Assembly (NCBI RefSeq): GCF_028553885.1
Contig: NZ_CP067171.1
Span: 124,001 to 188,000, forward strand
Reading direction: 5' to 3'
Source: Paracoccus aestuarii
GTDB taxonomy: Bacteria; Pseudomonadota; Alphaproteobacteria; Rhodobacterales; Rhodobacteraceae
DNA: 64,000 bases
Part shown: positions 1-7,590 of the stretch, piece after piece
Position numbering within the stretch: position 1 is the stretch's first letter
Layout of the letters: the number at the start of each line of letters is the position of its first letter
The notes under the pieces: generated by a model
What the model was told of the DNA's origin: nothing
Databases searched by the model: none
The model's input: only the letters and a program-made list of their open reading frames with translations
Made by a program: the position numbers and the translations under genes

Positions 1-1141
1 TCGACATGGTGATCCGCCCCGCGATGGGGTTGGCGCGGTTCACCGTGTCCTCGAACATGATGTAGGGATAGCCCGATTCGAACTGGATCTCGGCCAGGGT
101 CTGGAAGAAGGCCCGCGCGTTGATCTTGCGCTTCTTGATGCGCTTGTCCTCGACCATCTCGGCATATTTTTCGGAAACCGATATCTCCGAGAAGGGCACG
201 CCGTACACCTTCTGCACGTCATGGGGCGAAAACAGGTACATATCCTCGTTCCGCTTCGCCAGCTCGAAGGTCACGTCGGGGATCACCACGCCAAGCGACA
301 GGGTCTTGATGCGGATCTTCTCATCCGCATTCTCGCGCTTGGTGTCCAGAAAGCGCAGGATGTCCGGGTGATGCGCGTTCAGGTAAACCGCACCCGCCCC
401 CTGCCGCGCGCCCAGCTGGTTGGCATAGCTGAAGCTGTCCTCCAGCAGCTTCATCACCGGGATGACGCCCGATGACTGGTTCTCGATTCCCTTGATCGGC
501 GCGCCGGCCTCGCGGATGTTGGTCAGCATCAGCGCCACGCCCCCGCCGCGCTTGGACAATTGCAGCGACGAGTTGATGGCGCGGCCGATGGACTCCATGT
601 TGTCCTCGATCCGCAGCAGGAAGCAGCTGATCAGCTCGCCGCGCGACTTTTTCCCGGCATTCAGGAAGGTCGGCGTCGCGGGCTGGAAACGGCCCGACAG
701 CATCTCGCCCATGAAGCGCATCGCCAGCGCCTGATCACCACGCGCCAAGGTCAGCGCGACCATCACCACGCGATCCTCGTAGCGTTCCAGATAACGCTGC
801 CCGTCGCGGGTCTTCAGCGTGTAGCTGGTGTAGTATTTGAACGCGCCCAGGAAGGTCGGAAAGCGGAACTTGGCGCGAAAGGCGGCGGCCCAGATCGCAT
901 GCAGGAACTCGCGCGGGTATTGCGCCAGGACCTCGGCCTCGTAATAGCCCTCGTCGACCAGGTAATCGAGCTTCTCGTCCAGCGAATGGAAGAAGACCGT
1001 GTTCTGGTTCACATGCTGCAGGAAATACTGCCGCGCGGCCATGCGGTCCGCGTCGAAGCGGATGCGACCGTCCCCGTCATAGAGGTTCAGCATCGCATTC
1101 AGCGCGTGGTAGTCGAGGTCGGGCTTCACGGCGTCAAGCAT
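1..1141 (-). CDS. nrdE: Class Ib ribonucleotide reductase alpha subunit NrdE (5'-part, runs off the left edge)
   Basis: Catalytic subunit reducing ribonucleotides to deoxyribonucleotides, working with NrdF (expected beyond the left edge), the flavodoxin NrdI and glutaredoxin-like NrdH. About 380 N-terminal residues are present, beginning [17 protein letters not shown], with the N-terminal RNR domain and the start of the barrel. The stretches ATPTFLNAG and [11 protein letters not shown] are typical of this family. The ATG at 1141 has GGAGAG six bases upstream and overlaps the end of nrdI by 16 bp, so translation is probably coupled. It is the third gene of a riboswitch-led nrdHIE operon. Confidence is high for the family; the C-terminal half and nrdF are not visible. 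Confidence 0.95.
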   Translation of the reverse strand, partial: MLDAVKPDLDYHALNAMLNLYDGDGRIRFDADRMAARQYFLQHVNQNTVFFHSLDEKLDYLVDEGYYEAEVLAQYPREFLHAIWAAAFRAKFRFPTFLGAFKYYTSYTLKTRDGQRYLERYEDRVVMVALTLARGDQALAMRFMGEMLSGRFQPATPTFLNAGKKSRGELISCFLLRIEDNMESIGRAINSSLQLSKRGGGVALMLTNIREAGAPIKGIENQSSGVIPVMKLLEDSFSYANQLGARQGAGAVYLNAHHPDILRFLDTKRENADEKIRIKTLSLGVVIPDVTFELAKRNEDMYLFSPHDVQKVYGVPFSEISVSEKYAEMVEDKRIKKRKINARAFFQTLAEIQFESGYPYIMFEDTVNRANPIAGRITMS

Positions 1142-1539
1142 GGCTCTCTCCAGAACAGGGTCAGCCCGTCGCGGATGCGGGCGATATCGGTTTGGGTCCC
1201 GGCCAGCTCGAAGGTGGCCAGCAGCGGGACGCGGCATTTCTCGGCGATGATCCGGGCGGCCAGACCATAGGTCGCCCCGAAATTGCGGTTGCCCGCCCCG
1301 ATGACGCCCCGGATCAGGGCGCGGCGGGCGGGGTCGTTCAGAAAGCGGATCACCTGTTTGGGAACCGCGCCCGCCCCGGTGCCGTCGGCATAGGTCGGGC
1401 AGATCAACACATAGGGCGCGCCGGGCGCGGGGACGGCCTCGTCCTGGCGGATCGGGATGCGCGCGGCGGGCAGGCCCAGAGCCTGGATGAACCGCGCCGT
1501 ATTCCCCGAACCGGAGGAGAAATAGACCAGCCCCGCCAC
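1126..1539 (-). CDS. nrdI: NrdI flavodoxin-like protein of class Ib ribonucleotide reductase
   Basis: 137 residues, normal for NrdI. The family supplies oxidant to assemble the dimanganese-tyrosyl radical cofactor of NrdF. The N-terminal [11 protein letters not shown] (residues 7-17) is the FMN phosphate loop, and GAGNRNFG around residue 78 is a second family signature. The start codon is GTG (complement of cac at 1537-1539), four bases after the nrdH stop, and the 3' end overlaps nrdE. Gene order nrdH-nrdI-nrdE is the standard class Ib arrangement. Confidence 0.95.
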   Translation of the reverse strand: MAGLVYFSSGSGNTARFIQALGLPAARIPIRQDEAVPAPGAPYVLICPTYADGTGAGAVPKQVIRFLNDPARRALIRGVIGAGNRNFGATYGLAARIIAEKCRVPLLATFELAGTQTDIARIRDGLTLFWREPCLTP

Positions 1540-1543
1540 GGGA

Positions 1544-1765
1544 TCAGGCCAGCTGGCCGATCATGTCGGGGCGAAAGCCCGCCCAGTGGCGGTCGCCCGC
1601 CATCACCACCGGCGCCTGGCGATAGCCCAGCTGGGTGACGCGGGCCATCGCCTCGTCATCCTGGGTCAGGTCGATCACGTGATAGTCCAGGCCCTTGGCG
1701 TCCAGCGCGCGGGTCGTGGCGGTGCATTGCACGCAGGCGGGTTTGGAATAGACGGTGATGGTCAT
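1544..1765 (-). CDS. nrdH: NrdH glutaredoxin-like electron donor
   Basis: 73-residue redoxin that reduces class Ib ribonucleotide reductase. The active-site CVQC is at residues 11-14 and the C-terminal WAGFRPDMI matches the conserved NrdH tail. I start it at the ATG at 1765 because [14 protein letters not shown] is the family N-terminus; the frame stays open upstream to 1828 without homology. A possible 35-codon leader frame ends in an ATGA overlap with this start. The gene is first in the operon downstream of a cobalamin riboswitch, so B12 is expected to reduce its expression. Confidence 0.95.
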   Translation of the reverse strand: MTITVYSKPACVQCTATTRALDAKGLDYHVIDLTQDDEAMARVTQLGYRQAPVVMAGDRHWAGFRPDMIGQLA

Positions 1766-1869
1766 GGGCCGTGCCTTTCGTGATGGGCCATACGGGCACG
1801 GAATGGCCGGGACCACGTCCCGCGCCACGCCGCCGGGCCCGCCGCCCGGAGTCGTTTCTGTCGCGTCAT
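1762..1869 (-). CDS. Possible 35-residue leader peptide joining the riboswitch to nrdH
   Basis: An open frame starts at an ATG that directly follows the conserved 3' end of the cobalamin riboswitch. AGGAG inside the riboswitch box lies eight bases upstream, at a good Shine-Dalgarno distance. The frame encodes a short, arginine-rich peptide beginning MTRQKRLRAAGPAAW, and its TGA overlaps the nrdH ATG as ATGA. I recognise no homologue. The arrangement would let the riboswitch control ribosome entry at the leader and pass it to nrdH by coupling. It could be chance in GC-rich DNA. Confidence 0.3.
   Translation of the reverse strand: MTRQKRLRAAGPAAWRGTWSRPFRARMAHHERHGP
1769..1801 (-). promoter_or_regulatory. 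Hairpin next to the nrdH start
   Basis: On the minus strand CCGTGCC (1795-1801) can pair with GGCACGG (1769-1775), a seven-pair stem ending three bases before the nrdH ATG. It would overlap the weak AAAGG ribosome site. It is a candidate expression platform for the riboswitch; the pairing is seen, the role is inferred. Confidence 0.3.
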
Positions 1870-2042
1870 GGCAGGTCTCCTGGCTGGCGGCCTGATGGCG
1901 GGGCTGGCCTTCCCGGATCGCTCCAGTGGCGTGATCAGCCCTGCCGGCCGCTTACAGTTGCGGGGGCAGCACCGGCCTGACCCGCGACGGGGCGCACCGG
2001 TTTCCCTTTTCACCCCCGACGCGAGTCGGGGGCACCATGACC
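1868..2042 (-). promoter_or_regulatory. Cobalamin riboswitch controlling nrdHIE
   Basis: All the conserved blocks of the cobalamin (B12) aptamer are present on the minus strand in order: GGTGCC near 2035, AAAAGGGAA, CCGGTG, GCCCCCGCAACTGTAAGCGG near 1950, CACTGGAGCG, GGGAAGGCC, and the B12 box AGCCAGGAGACCTGCC at 1870-1885. Binding of adenosylcobalamin normally shuts expression off. Its position leads into nrdHIE, linking the B12-independent reductase to B12 status, as known for class I reductases in Streptomyces. Confidence 0.95.
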
Positions 2043-2048
2043 ACCCGA

Positions 2049-2077
2049 TATGGACATGATCGCCACGCGACTGTCAA
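2049..2077 (-). promoter_or_regulatory. Putative promoter of the nrdHIE riboswitch transcript
   Basis: A perfect TTGACA -35 box (2072-2077) is followed after 17 bases by TCCATA as a weak -10 (2049-2054). A start near 2042 would place the transcript start at the first conserved bases of the riboswitch. No NrdR-box-like pair is evident. Confidence 0.45.
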
Positions 2078-2127
2078 CATCTTGTGTTTTCGAAAGCGGC
2101 CCCCGCAGGCGGTCGAATCGCCTACCC

Positions 2128-3975
2128 TTACCAGCGGGCCTGCAATCCGGCATAGGCGGTGCGGCCCCGGCTGGCATAGCCGATCACCTCGGAATAGTCG
2201 CGATCGAACAGGTTGACCACCCGCGCCGTCGCCCGCACCCGGGGCGTCAGGTCATAGCCTGCCGCCACATTCGCCACCGTGAAGGACGGGACCGTCACCG
2301 TCCCGCCGTCCAGCCAGAATTCGGTGTCGCGCAGGCCCGAGACATGGCGCAGATCGCCCGACAGATCGGCCCGCCCCTCCAGCAGGGCCAAACTGGCCGA
2401 GACTGCGGCCTCGTGCCGCGGGCGGCGGATCTCGGTCGCGCCGCCGGGGTCGCGCGCGTCCAGATAGGTATAGCTGCCGCCCAAGGTCAGCGCGTCGGTC
2501 ACCGCGATGCGGCCCGACAGCTCGACCCCCTCGCGCGGGCTGCGGCCGGTGCGGTTGCGATAGGAGAATGCGCCCGCATCGGTGACGAAGAACTCGATCT
2601 CGTGGTCCAGACGCTCGCGGAACCAGGTCAGGTCGATGATGCCGCCGGCCAGCTGGGTCTCGATTCCGATGTCGATGCTGCGGTTGATCTCGGGGCGCAG
2701 GTCGGGATTGCCGATCGTGCCGAAACCGCCGAAAAGCTCGATGAAGGACGGGCTGACCAGCCCCGTCCCCGCCGAGGCATGCAGTCGCAAGGGCCGGTCC
2801 GGCACCTGCCAGGACCCGGCGACGGTCCAGCTGGTGAAATCGGCGAATTCGCGGTTCCGGTCGCGGCGCAGCCCGGCCTGAAGGTCCAGCCCCCCGTCCA
2901 GCGCGGCGCGGTATTCCAGCGCGACCGAGCCCATCCGCCGGTCGCGGCCCTGGGCGAAGGTGTTGGTGTCGCGCTGGCGTTCGGCCAGCAGGCTGACGAC
3001 CTGGCGCGCATCCGCCGCGCTGCCGTCCAGGCCCAGGGTGGCGCGGTATTTCAGCTTCACCGTCTCGCCCCGACTGTCCACGTCATCGGCGGGGCGGCGC
3101 TTCTCGATGGTCTGCTGCAGGTCGATCCGGTGGGACAGGGCCGCGCCCTCGGGGGCCAGCTCGGCCCAGATGCCCCCTTGGAACTCGTCGCGATCGTCGA
3201 TCAGGTCGGCATCGACGACATAGCCCGCCGCGTCGCTGGCGAAGAAATCCGTCACGTCGCGGCCGATCGTCTCGGTCGACCGGCGCAGCACCGTGCCGAA
3301 GCGCAGATCCGGGGTCGCGGCGAAATCGCCCGACAGGCCGATGGTGCGCCGGTTCGTGCCGTCGCGCCCGCCGCCATCGCCCGACTGGTCGAAGCCCCGA
3401 TCCTCGCGCGCCGACAGGGTCAGGGCCACGCCGCCCCGATCACCGCGCTGCGTAACCCAGGCCGATGCGGCACCGCCATTGCCCAGCTCGACTCTGCCGC
3501 CCGCGGCGCGGCCTGGCTCGGCCCGGCGGGTGATGATGTTGACCACCCCCGTCGAGGCGTTCGAGCCATAGGCCACCGATTGCGGCCCGCGCAGCACCTC
3601 GATCCGCTCGACATGATCCGTGTCCAGCCCCGAGAAGAAATATTCGTCGCCCCCGCCCACGGCTTCGATTCCGTCGATCAGAACGAGGACGTGGCGACCA
3701 TCGCCCCCGCGAACGCGCAGCTGGGTCAGGTTGCCGGAGCTGCTGACCGACAGGCCGGGCAGGCCGCGCAGCGCCTCCTGGACGGTGACCAGGCCGCGCC
3801 GGCGGATCTCGTCCCCCTCGATCACGGTATGGGCGCGGGCAAAGCCCTGCTGGGGCACGGGGGCCAGCCCGCCCGAGATGACGATGCCGTCCAGCAGGAC
3901 GGGCTGGCCTTCTTGGGACAGTGCAGCTGTGGGCAGGGCGGCGGCAAGCGCCAGGATCGACAGGGGACGACGCAT
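2128..3975 (-). CDS. btuB: BtuB-type TonB-dependent vitamin B12 receptor
   Basis: 615-residue outer-membrane barrel, the usual BtuB length (about 600). It imports cobalamin into the periplasm using TonB energy. Residues 1-20 form a signal peptide ending near ALSQ. A TonB-box-like DGIVISG follows at about 28-34, then the plug domain with QEALRGLPGLSV and VLRGPQSVAYGSNASTGVVNI, then a beta-barrel with alternating amphipathic strands. It ends in an aromatic residue, here Trp instead of the commoner Phe. The start at 3975 is preceded by GGAAAGG. The upstream cobalamin riboswitch strongly supports the substrate. No periplasmic binding protein or ABC genes follow; the next locus is nrdHIE. Confidence 0.93.
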   Translation of the reverse strand: MRRPLSILALAAALPTAALSQEGQPVLLDGIVISGGLAPVPQQGFARAHTVIEGDEIRRRGLVTVQEALRGLPGLSVSSSGNLTQLRVRGGDGRHVLVLIDGIEAVGGGDEYFFSGLDTDHVERIEVLRGPQSVAYGSNASTGVVNIITRRAEPGRAAGGRVELGNGGAASAWVTQRGDRGGVALTLSAREDRGFDQSGDGGGRDGTNRRTIGLSGDFAATPDLRFGTVLRRSTETIGRDVTDFFASDAAGYVVDADLIDDRDEFQGGIWAELAPEGAALSHRIDLQQTIEKRRPADDVDSRGETVKLKYRATLGLDGSAADARQVVSLLAERQRDTNTFAQGRDRRMGSVALEYRAALDGGLDLQAGLRRDRNREFADFTSWTVAGSWQVPDRPLRLHASAGTGLVSPSFIELFGGFGTIGNPDLRPEINRSIDIGIETQLAGGIIDLTWFRERLDHEIEFFVTDAGAFSYRNRTGRSPREGVELSGRIAVTDALTLGGSYTYLDARDPGGATEIRRPRHEAAVSASLALLEGRADLSGDLRHVSGLRDTEFWLDGGTVTVPSFTVANVAAGYDLTPRVRATARVVNLFDRDYSEVIGYASRGRTAYAGLQARW

Positions 3976-4023
3976 CGGTCGGACCTTTCCAGGATGCAGG
4001 CGGGGCCTGCGGCACAGAACGAT

Positions 4024-4047
4024 GCCCGGCGCATGGCGATGCCGGGC
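4024..4047 (-). terminator. Possible attenuator hairpin between riboswitch and btuB
   Basis: GCCCGGC and GCCGGGC form a seven-pair stem with a ten-base loop in the 140-base leader between the riboswitch and the btuB start. The 3' flank is only mildly T-rich (ATCGTTCTGT). It is a candidate expression platform. Confidence 0.3.
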
Positions 4048-4116
4048 GGTGACGGACACCTCTGCGGGAAAAGGCCGCTTTCCTGGCGCGCCCCGCACCG
4101 GAAATGGGTGAGTGCT

Positions 4117-4288
4117 GCGGCAGGTCTCCTGGCTTGCGGGTCAGGGCTCGGGCCCGCCTTCCCGGATCGCTCCAGTGGCTGCGGGGGCCGTCGCTCGCCG
4201 CTTACTGTTGCGGGGGCAGCCGCGGATTGACCCTGTCGGGCGACACCGGCGTTCCCATTTCATCCGACCGCAAGGCCGGAACCGTAGC
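4117..4288 (-). promoter_or_regulatory. Cobalamin riboswitch controlling btuB
   Basis: The second full B12 aptamer on the minus strand has AAATGGGAA, GCCGGTG, GCCCCCGCAACAGTAAGCGG, CACTGGAGCG, GGGAAGGC and the box AGCCAGGAGACCTGCC at 4119-4134. It differs from the nrd copy at several positions (for example GCAACAG instead of GCAACTG), so it is not a recent duplicate. Expected to repress btuB when cobalamin is abundant. Confidence 0.96.
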
Positions 4289-4294
4289 GCGGCC

Positions 4295-4323
4295 TTCATG
4301 CAAATCCCGCGCCGGGCTGTCAA
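4295..4323 (-). promoter_or_regulatory. Putative promoter of the btuB riboswitch transcript
   Basis: TTGACA (4318-4323), a 17-base spacer and CATGAA (4295-4300). The predicted start near 4288 coincides with the first base needed for the aptamer. The same layout is seen upstream of the nrd riboswitch. Confidence 0.5.
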
Positions 4324-4405
4324 CGCCCAAGCGCGCGGTGGGCGCTAACGGGATCTTAGGACCTTTGGCCTAAACCTGACGCCGTCACAGAACCCGGAGC
4401 GCGCG

Positions 4406-6289
4406 ATGAAAGCCCGAATTCCCAAACTGACCCTGCGCCAGCGCACGATCGCCACCAGCGTGGTGCTGATGGCGACGCTGGCCTTCGTGCTGGTGGGGGC
4501 CTTCACCCTGACCAAACGCGACAGCCTGATGGAAAGCGCCGAGAGCCTGCAGCGCGTGACGCTGCGCGTCCTTGCCCATGAGCTGCGCAACCAGTTCGAG
4601 GGCTTTTCCGCCACCGAACAGGCCGACGGCACGCTGAGCGACGTCGTCTGGCCGGTGATTCCCGATTTCGACGACCATGCGATGATCGACAGCGTCGGCG
4701 CCCAGACCGCCGAGACGGCGACGATCTTCCGCCGCGACGCCTCGGGCCAGTTCATCCGCATGACCACGAACGTCATGCGCCCGGACGGCACGCGCGCGGT
4801 GGGCACGGCGCTGGACCCGCAGGGCCCGGTCCATGAGGCCATGCTGCGCGGCGAATATTTCGCGGGCCAGGCCAACATCTTGGGCGAGGACTACATCACC
4901 GCCTATCTGCCGATCCGCAACGCCCAGGGCGAGGTTCACGGCGTGCTCTATGCCGGGACGGCGATCTCGCAGATCAACCAGGTCCTGCAGCGCAGTATGG
5001 GGGTCGCGCTGGCGATCACGCTGTTGGCACTGGCCGTGGCCTGCACCATCAATTCGGTCATGACGCGGCGCGGGATGCGGCCGCTGGTGGCGCTGGACGG
5101 GGCGATGCAGGACGTGGCCCAAGGCGATTACGACCGGCCCATCCCCCATACGGACCTGCGCGACGAGGTCGGATCCATCGCCCGCAGCCTGCAGATGTTC
5201 CGCGACAACCTGGCCCAGGCCGATCGCGACCGCGAGGCCGTCGCCGCCAGCCGCGCCGAGGCCCAGGCCGAGGCCGAGGACCAGGCCCGCAAGCAGGGCC
5301 GCGCCGTGTCGGACCTGATGGCCGGGCTGCAGCGCCTGGCGCGGGGCGACCTGACCGCGCGGATCGAAAACCCCGCCCATGACCCCTTCCCGGCCGATTA
5401 CGAACAGCTGCGGTCCAGCTTCAATCAGGTGGCCACCGATCTGTCGGGCACGATGATGCGCATCGTCGACGTGGCGCGCCAGGTGCAGGGCGGATCCGAG
5501 GAGATCACCTCGGCCGCCGAGGATCTGGCCAGCCGGGCCGAGACCCAGGCCGCCACGCTGGAGCAATCGGCCGCCGCCCTGACCGAGCTGACGGCCAGCG
5601 TCGAATCGACCGCGGGCCTTGCCCGCTCGGCGCAGGAGGTGTCGTCGGACAACCATGCCATCGCCGAACAGGGCCGCAGCGTCGTGGGCGAGGCCATCGC
5701 CGCAATGAAGCGCATCGAGGCATCCGCCGAACAGATCAACCGCATCATCGCGGTGATCGACGACATCGCCTTCCAGACCAACCTGCTGGCGCTGAACGCG
5801 GGCGTCGAGGCGGCGCGGGCGGGCGAGGCGGGGCGCGGCTTTGCCGTCGTCGCCTCCGAGGTGCGGGGCCTGGCGCAGCGCGCATCCGACTCCGCGCGCG
5901 AGATCAAGGGCCTGATCTCGGATTCCTCGACGCATGTGCAGGCGGGTTCGACGCTGGTCTCGCGCACGGGGGGCAGCCTGGAACAGATCCTCGACCGGGC
6001 GCGGTCGATTTCGGACCAGGTGGCCTCGATCGCGCTGGCGGCCAATGACCAGGCCATCGCCCTGGCCGAGATCAACCAGGGCGTCAACCAGTTGGATCAG
6101 GTGACCCAGCAGAACGCCGCCGTGGCCGAACAGGCGAATGCGGCCGCGGCCTCGCTGAACCAGCAGGCGCGCGAGCTGAACGGCGCGCTGGCGGGCTTCG
6201 ACACGGGCGCGCGGATGCAGGCCGCCCCGGCCCGCGCCCCGGCCCGCGTGGTCCAGGCCCCGCGCCAGGCCCGCATGGCCGAGTTCTGA
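4406..6289 (+). CDS. Methyl-accepting chemotaxis protein
   Basis: 627-residue chemoreceptor. A first membrane segment at about 13-35 is followed by a periplasmic Cache-like sensor (about 36-190) containing [17 protein letters not shown] and [13 protein letters not shown] second membrane segment lies at about 193-215, a HAMP domain at about 216-268, and a second HAMP-like helical pair at about 295-350. The long cytoplasmic coiled coil follows, with the CheA/CheW tip [19 protein letters not shown] around residue 452. No C-terminal pentapeptide for CheR/CheB docking is present. Standing alone without other che genes, it is likely an accessory receptor; its ligand cannot be read from sequence. 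The ATG is preceded by GGAGCG. Confidence 0.93.
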   Translation: MKARIPKLTLRQRTIATSVVLMATLAFVLVGAFTLTKRDSLMESAESLQRVTLRVLAHELRNQFEGFSATEQADGTLSDVVWPVIPDFDDHAMIDSVGAQTAETATIFRRDASGQFIRMTTNVMRPDGTRAVGTALDPQGPVHEAMLRGEYFAGQANILGEDYITAYLPIRNAQGEVHGVLYAGTAISQINQVLQRSMGVALAITLLALAVACTINSVMTRRGMRPLVALDGAMQDVAQGDYDRPIPHTDLRDEVGSIARSLQMFRDNLAQADRDREAVAASRAEAQAEAEDQARKQGRAVSDLMAGLQRLARGDLTARIENPAHDPFPADYEQLRSSFNQVATDLSGTMMRIVDVARQVQGGSEEITSAAEDLASRAETQAATLEQSAAALTELTASVESTAGLARSAQEVSSDNHAIAEQGRSVVGEAIAAMKRIEASAEQINRIIAVIDDIAFQTNLLALNAGVEAARAGEAGRGFAVVASEVRGLAQRASDSAREIKGLISDSSTHVQAGSTLVSRTGGSLEQILDRARSISDQVASIALAANDQAIALAEINQGVNQLDQVTQQNAAVAEQANAAAASLNQQARELNGALAGFDTGARMQAAPARAPARVVQAPRQARMAEF

Positions 6290-6295
6290 TCCCGA

Positions 6296-6949
6296 TCAGC
6301 GGCGCCGGCGCGATGCGTGCCGGCGCCAGACCTCGATCATCCAGGTCAGCATGACCGCGTTCAAAATGTGCCACATGAAATGCGTCCCGAAGGGCGTGAC
6401 GTCGCAAAGCGGGATGTCCAGGCTGCGGAAGGTCAGCGAGGCGACCAGGATCGCCGCCCCGATGGCCAGCCCCCGCGCCGTGTCCGGGTCGCGCCGCCAC
6501 AGGATCGCCGCATAGGCCAGGATCAGCGCCGGCACCGGCGCATAGCCCGCCGAGGATCCGATCCCCGGGATCAGCGCGAAGACCGGCACCGTCACCGCCG
6601 CATAGGGCAGGAAGGCCAGCGTCGCCACCCCCGCCAGCCACGGCCGCATCCCCAGGAAATCCCGGCTGGCCGCGAAGATGTAGACCAGGATGAAGGCCAG
6701 GATCGGCAGCACGTCCATCAACCCCGTCAGCCGGTTGGCATGGGTGTGAAACAGCCAAGACCCGATGCCGATCACGAACAGGATCGCCGCCAGCAGCCGC
6801 CCCGTCCCCATCCCCGGCCCCCGCAGCCGCGGGGCGATCACCGCGGCCCCGATCAGGAAGGCCAGGTTGGTGACGGCGTTGATCGGCTCGGACCAGTAGT
6901 CGGGGCCGGTCCTCTCGCAATAGGCGTTCACGGGTTCCAGCCAGCTCAT
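6296..6949 (-). CDS. Ceramidase-family (CREST superfamily) membrane hydrolase
   Basis: 217-residue protein with about seven membrane segments, resembling alkaline ceramidases and related hydrolases of the inner membrane. The expected metal-site residues are visible in the right order: Ser and His in GSWLFHTHAN, Asp in LMDVLPI, and two His spaced by three in HFMWH near the C-terminus. It opens with WLEPVNAYCERTGPDYWSEP, typical of bacterial members. The substrate (ceramide, another N-acyl lipid, or something else) is unknown. It is convergent with the chemoreceptor, only six bases apart. The start at 6949 has AGGGAG upstream. Confidence 0.85.
   Translation of the reverse strand: MSWLEPVNAYCERTGPDYWSEPINAVTNLAFLIGAAVIAPRLRGPGMGTGRLLAAILFVIGIGSWLFHTHANRLTGLMDVLPILAFILVYIFAASRDFLGMRPWLAGVATLAFLPYAAVTVPVFALIPGIGSSAGYAPVPALILAYAAILWRRDPDTARGLAIGAAILVASLTFRSLDIPLCDVTPFGTHFMWHILNAVMLTWMIEVWRRHASRRRR
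6301..6327. terminator. Inverted repeat at the chemoreceptor/ceramidase junction
   Basis: GGCGCCGGC and GCCGGCGCC, separated by nine bases, form a perfect nine-pair stem inside the last codons of the ceramidase gene, just past the chemoreceptor stop. No T-run follows on either strand, so a role as bidirectional terminator is only possible. Confidence 0.3.
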
Positions 6950-7019
6950 CGCGTCTCCCTTCGCATGTCACGCCCATGGGGCCATGCCCGGCCGCCGGTG
7001 GCAAGGGCGGGCTTGCGCA

Positions 7020-7039
7020 TGTAAAACGAACGCTTTACA
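7020..7039. promoter_or_regulatory. Probable TetR-family operator
   Basis: The 20-base near-palindrome TGTAAAACGAACGCTTTACA lies eight bases upstream of the TetR start codon. Its half-sites TGTAAA and TTTACA are perfect, and the centre resembles common TetR-family sites. The location suggests autorepression together with the MFS gene. Confidence 0.6.
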
Positions 7040-7047
7040 CCCGCCCC

Positions 7048-7590
7048 ATGGAAAAACGGGACGAGATCATCGCCGGCGCCATGGGCGTCTTCGAGCTGCA
7101 AGGCTTTCGCGGCATCGGCGTCGATGCCGTGCTGGCGCCGTCGGGGGCATCGACGCGCACGCTCTACAAACATTTCGGGTCGCGCGACGGGCTGGTCCTG
7201 GCGGTGGTGGAGCGGCGGCACCAAGCCTTCATGCGGGCGCTGGCCCGGCTGCCCGATCACGGGATCGAGCCGCTGTTCCAGGCCTTGGCCGACTGGCTGG
7301 TCGATCACGGCGCGCATGGCTGCATGTTGCTGCGGGCGCGGGCGGAATATGCCGCCGCCAGTGACGCGGTCGCGGCCTTGGTCGCCCGGCAGAAGACCGA
7401 GTTCCGGGGCGAGATCGCGCGCCGCGTCCGAACCTGCCTCGGCCGCCCGGACGAGATGCTGACCACCCAGATCTGGCTGCTCTTCGAGGGTGCGACCGCC
7501 GCCGCCGCGGTGGCCGGACCCTCGGTCATCGACGCGGCGCTGTCCGCCGCACAAGCCCTTCTGTCCCGCGCCGCATCGGAGCCGTCATGA
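7048..7590 (+). CDS. TetR/AcrR-family transcriptional repressor
   Basis: 180 residues. The N-terminal helix-turn-helix spans about 5-50, with the recognition region GVDAVLAPSGASTRTLYKHFGSR typical of TetR proteins, followed by an all-helical ligand domain. I start it at the ATG at 7048 because homology begins at MEKRDEII, directly after the palindromic operator; an upstream in-frame ATG at 6976 would include the operator. Its stop overlaps the start of the MFS transporter as ATGA, so the two form an operon and the transporter is the likely target. The ligand is unknown. Confidence 0.9.
   Translation: MEKRDEIIAGAMGVFELQGFRGIGVDAVLAPSGASTRTLYKHFGSRDGLVLAVVERRHQAFMRALARLPDHGIEPLFQALADWLVDHGAHGCMLLRARAEYAAASDAVAALVARQKTEFRGEIARRVRTCLGRPDEMLTTQIWLLFEGATAAAAVAGPSVIDAALSAAQALLSRAASEPS

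Noticed and set aside
2042..2127. NrdR box upstream of nrdHIE
   Set aside because: No pair of ACACWATATAGTGT-like sites is visible in the short gap between btuB and the riboswitch.
2050..4230. A 726-codon open frame on the plus strand over btuB
   Set aside because: It is the antisense of the btuB coding region. GC-rich codon use keeps the opposite frame open; its translation is low-complexity without family motifs.
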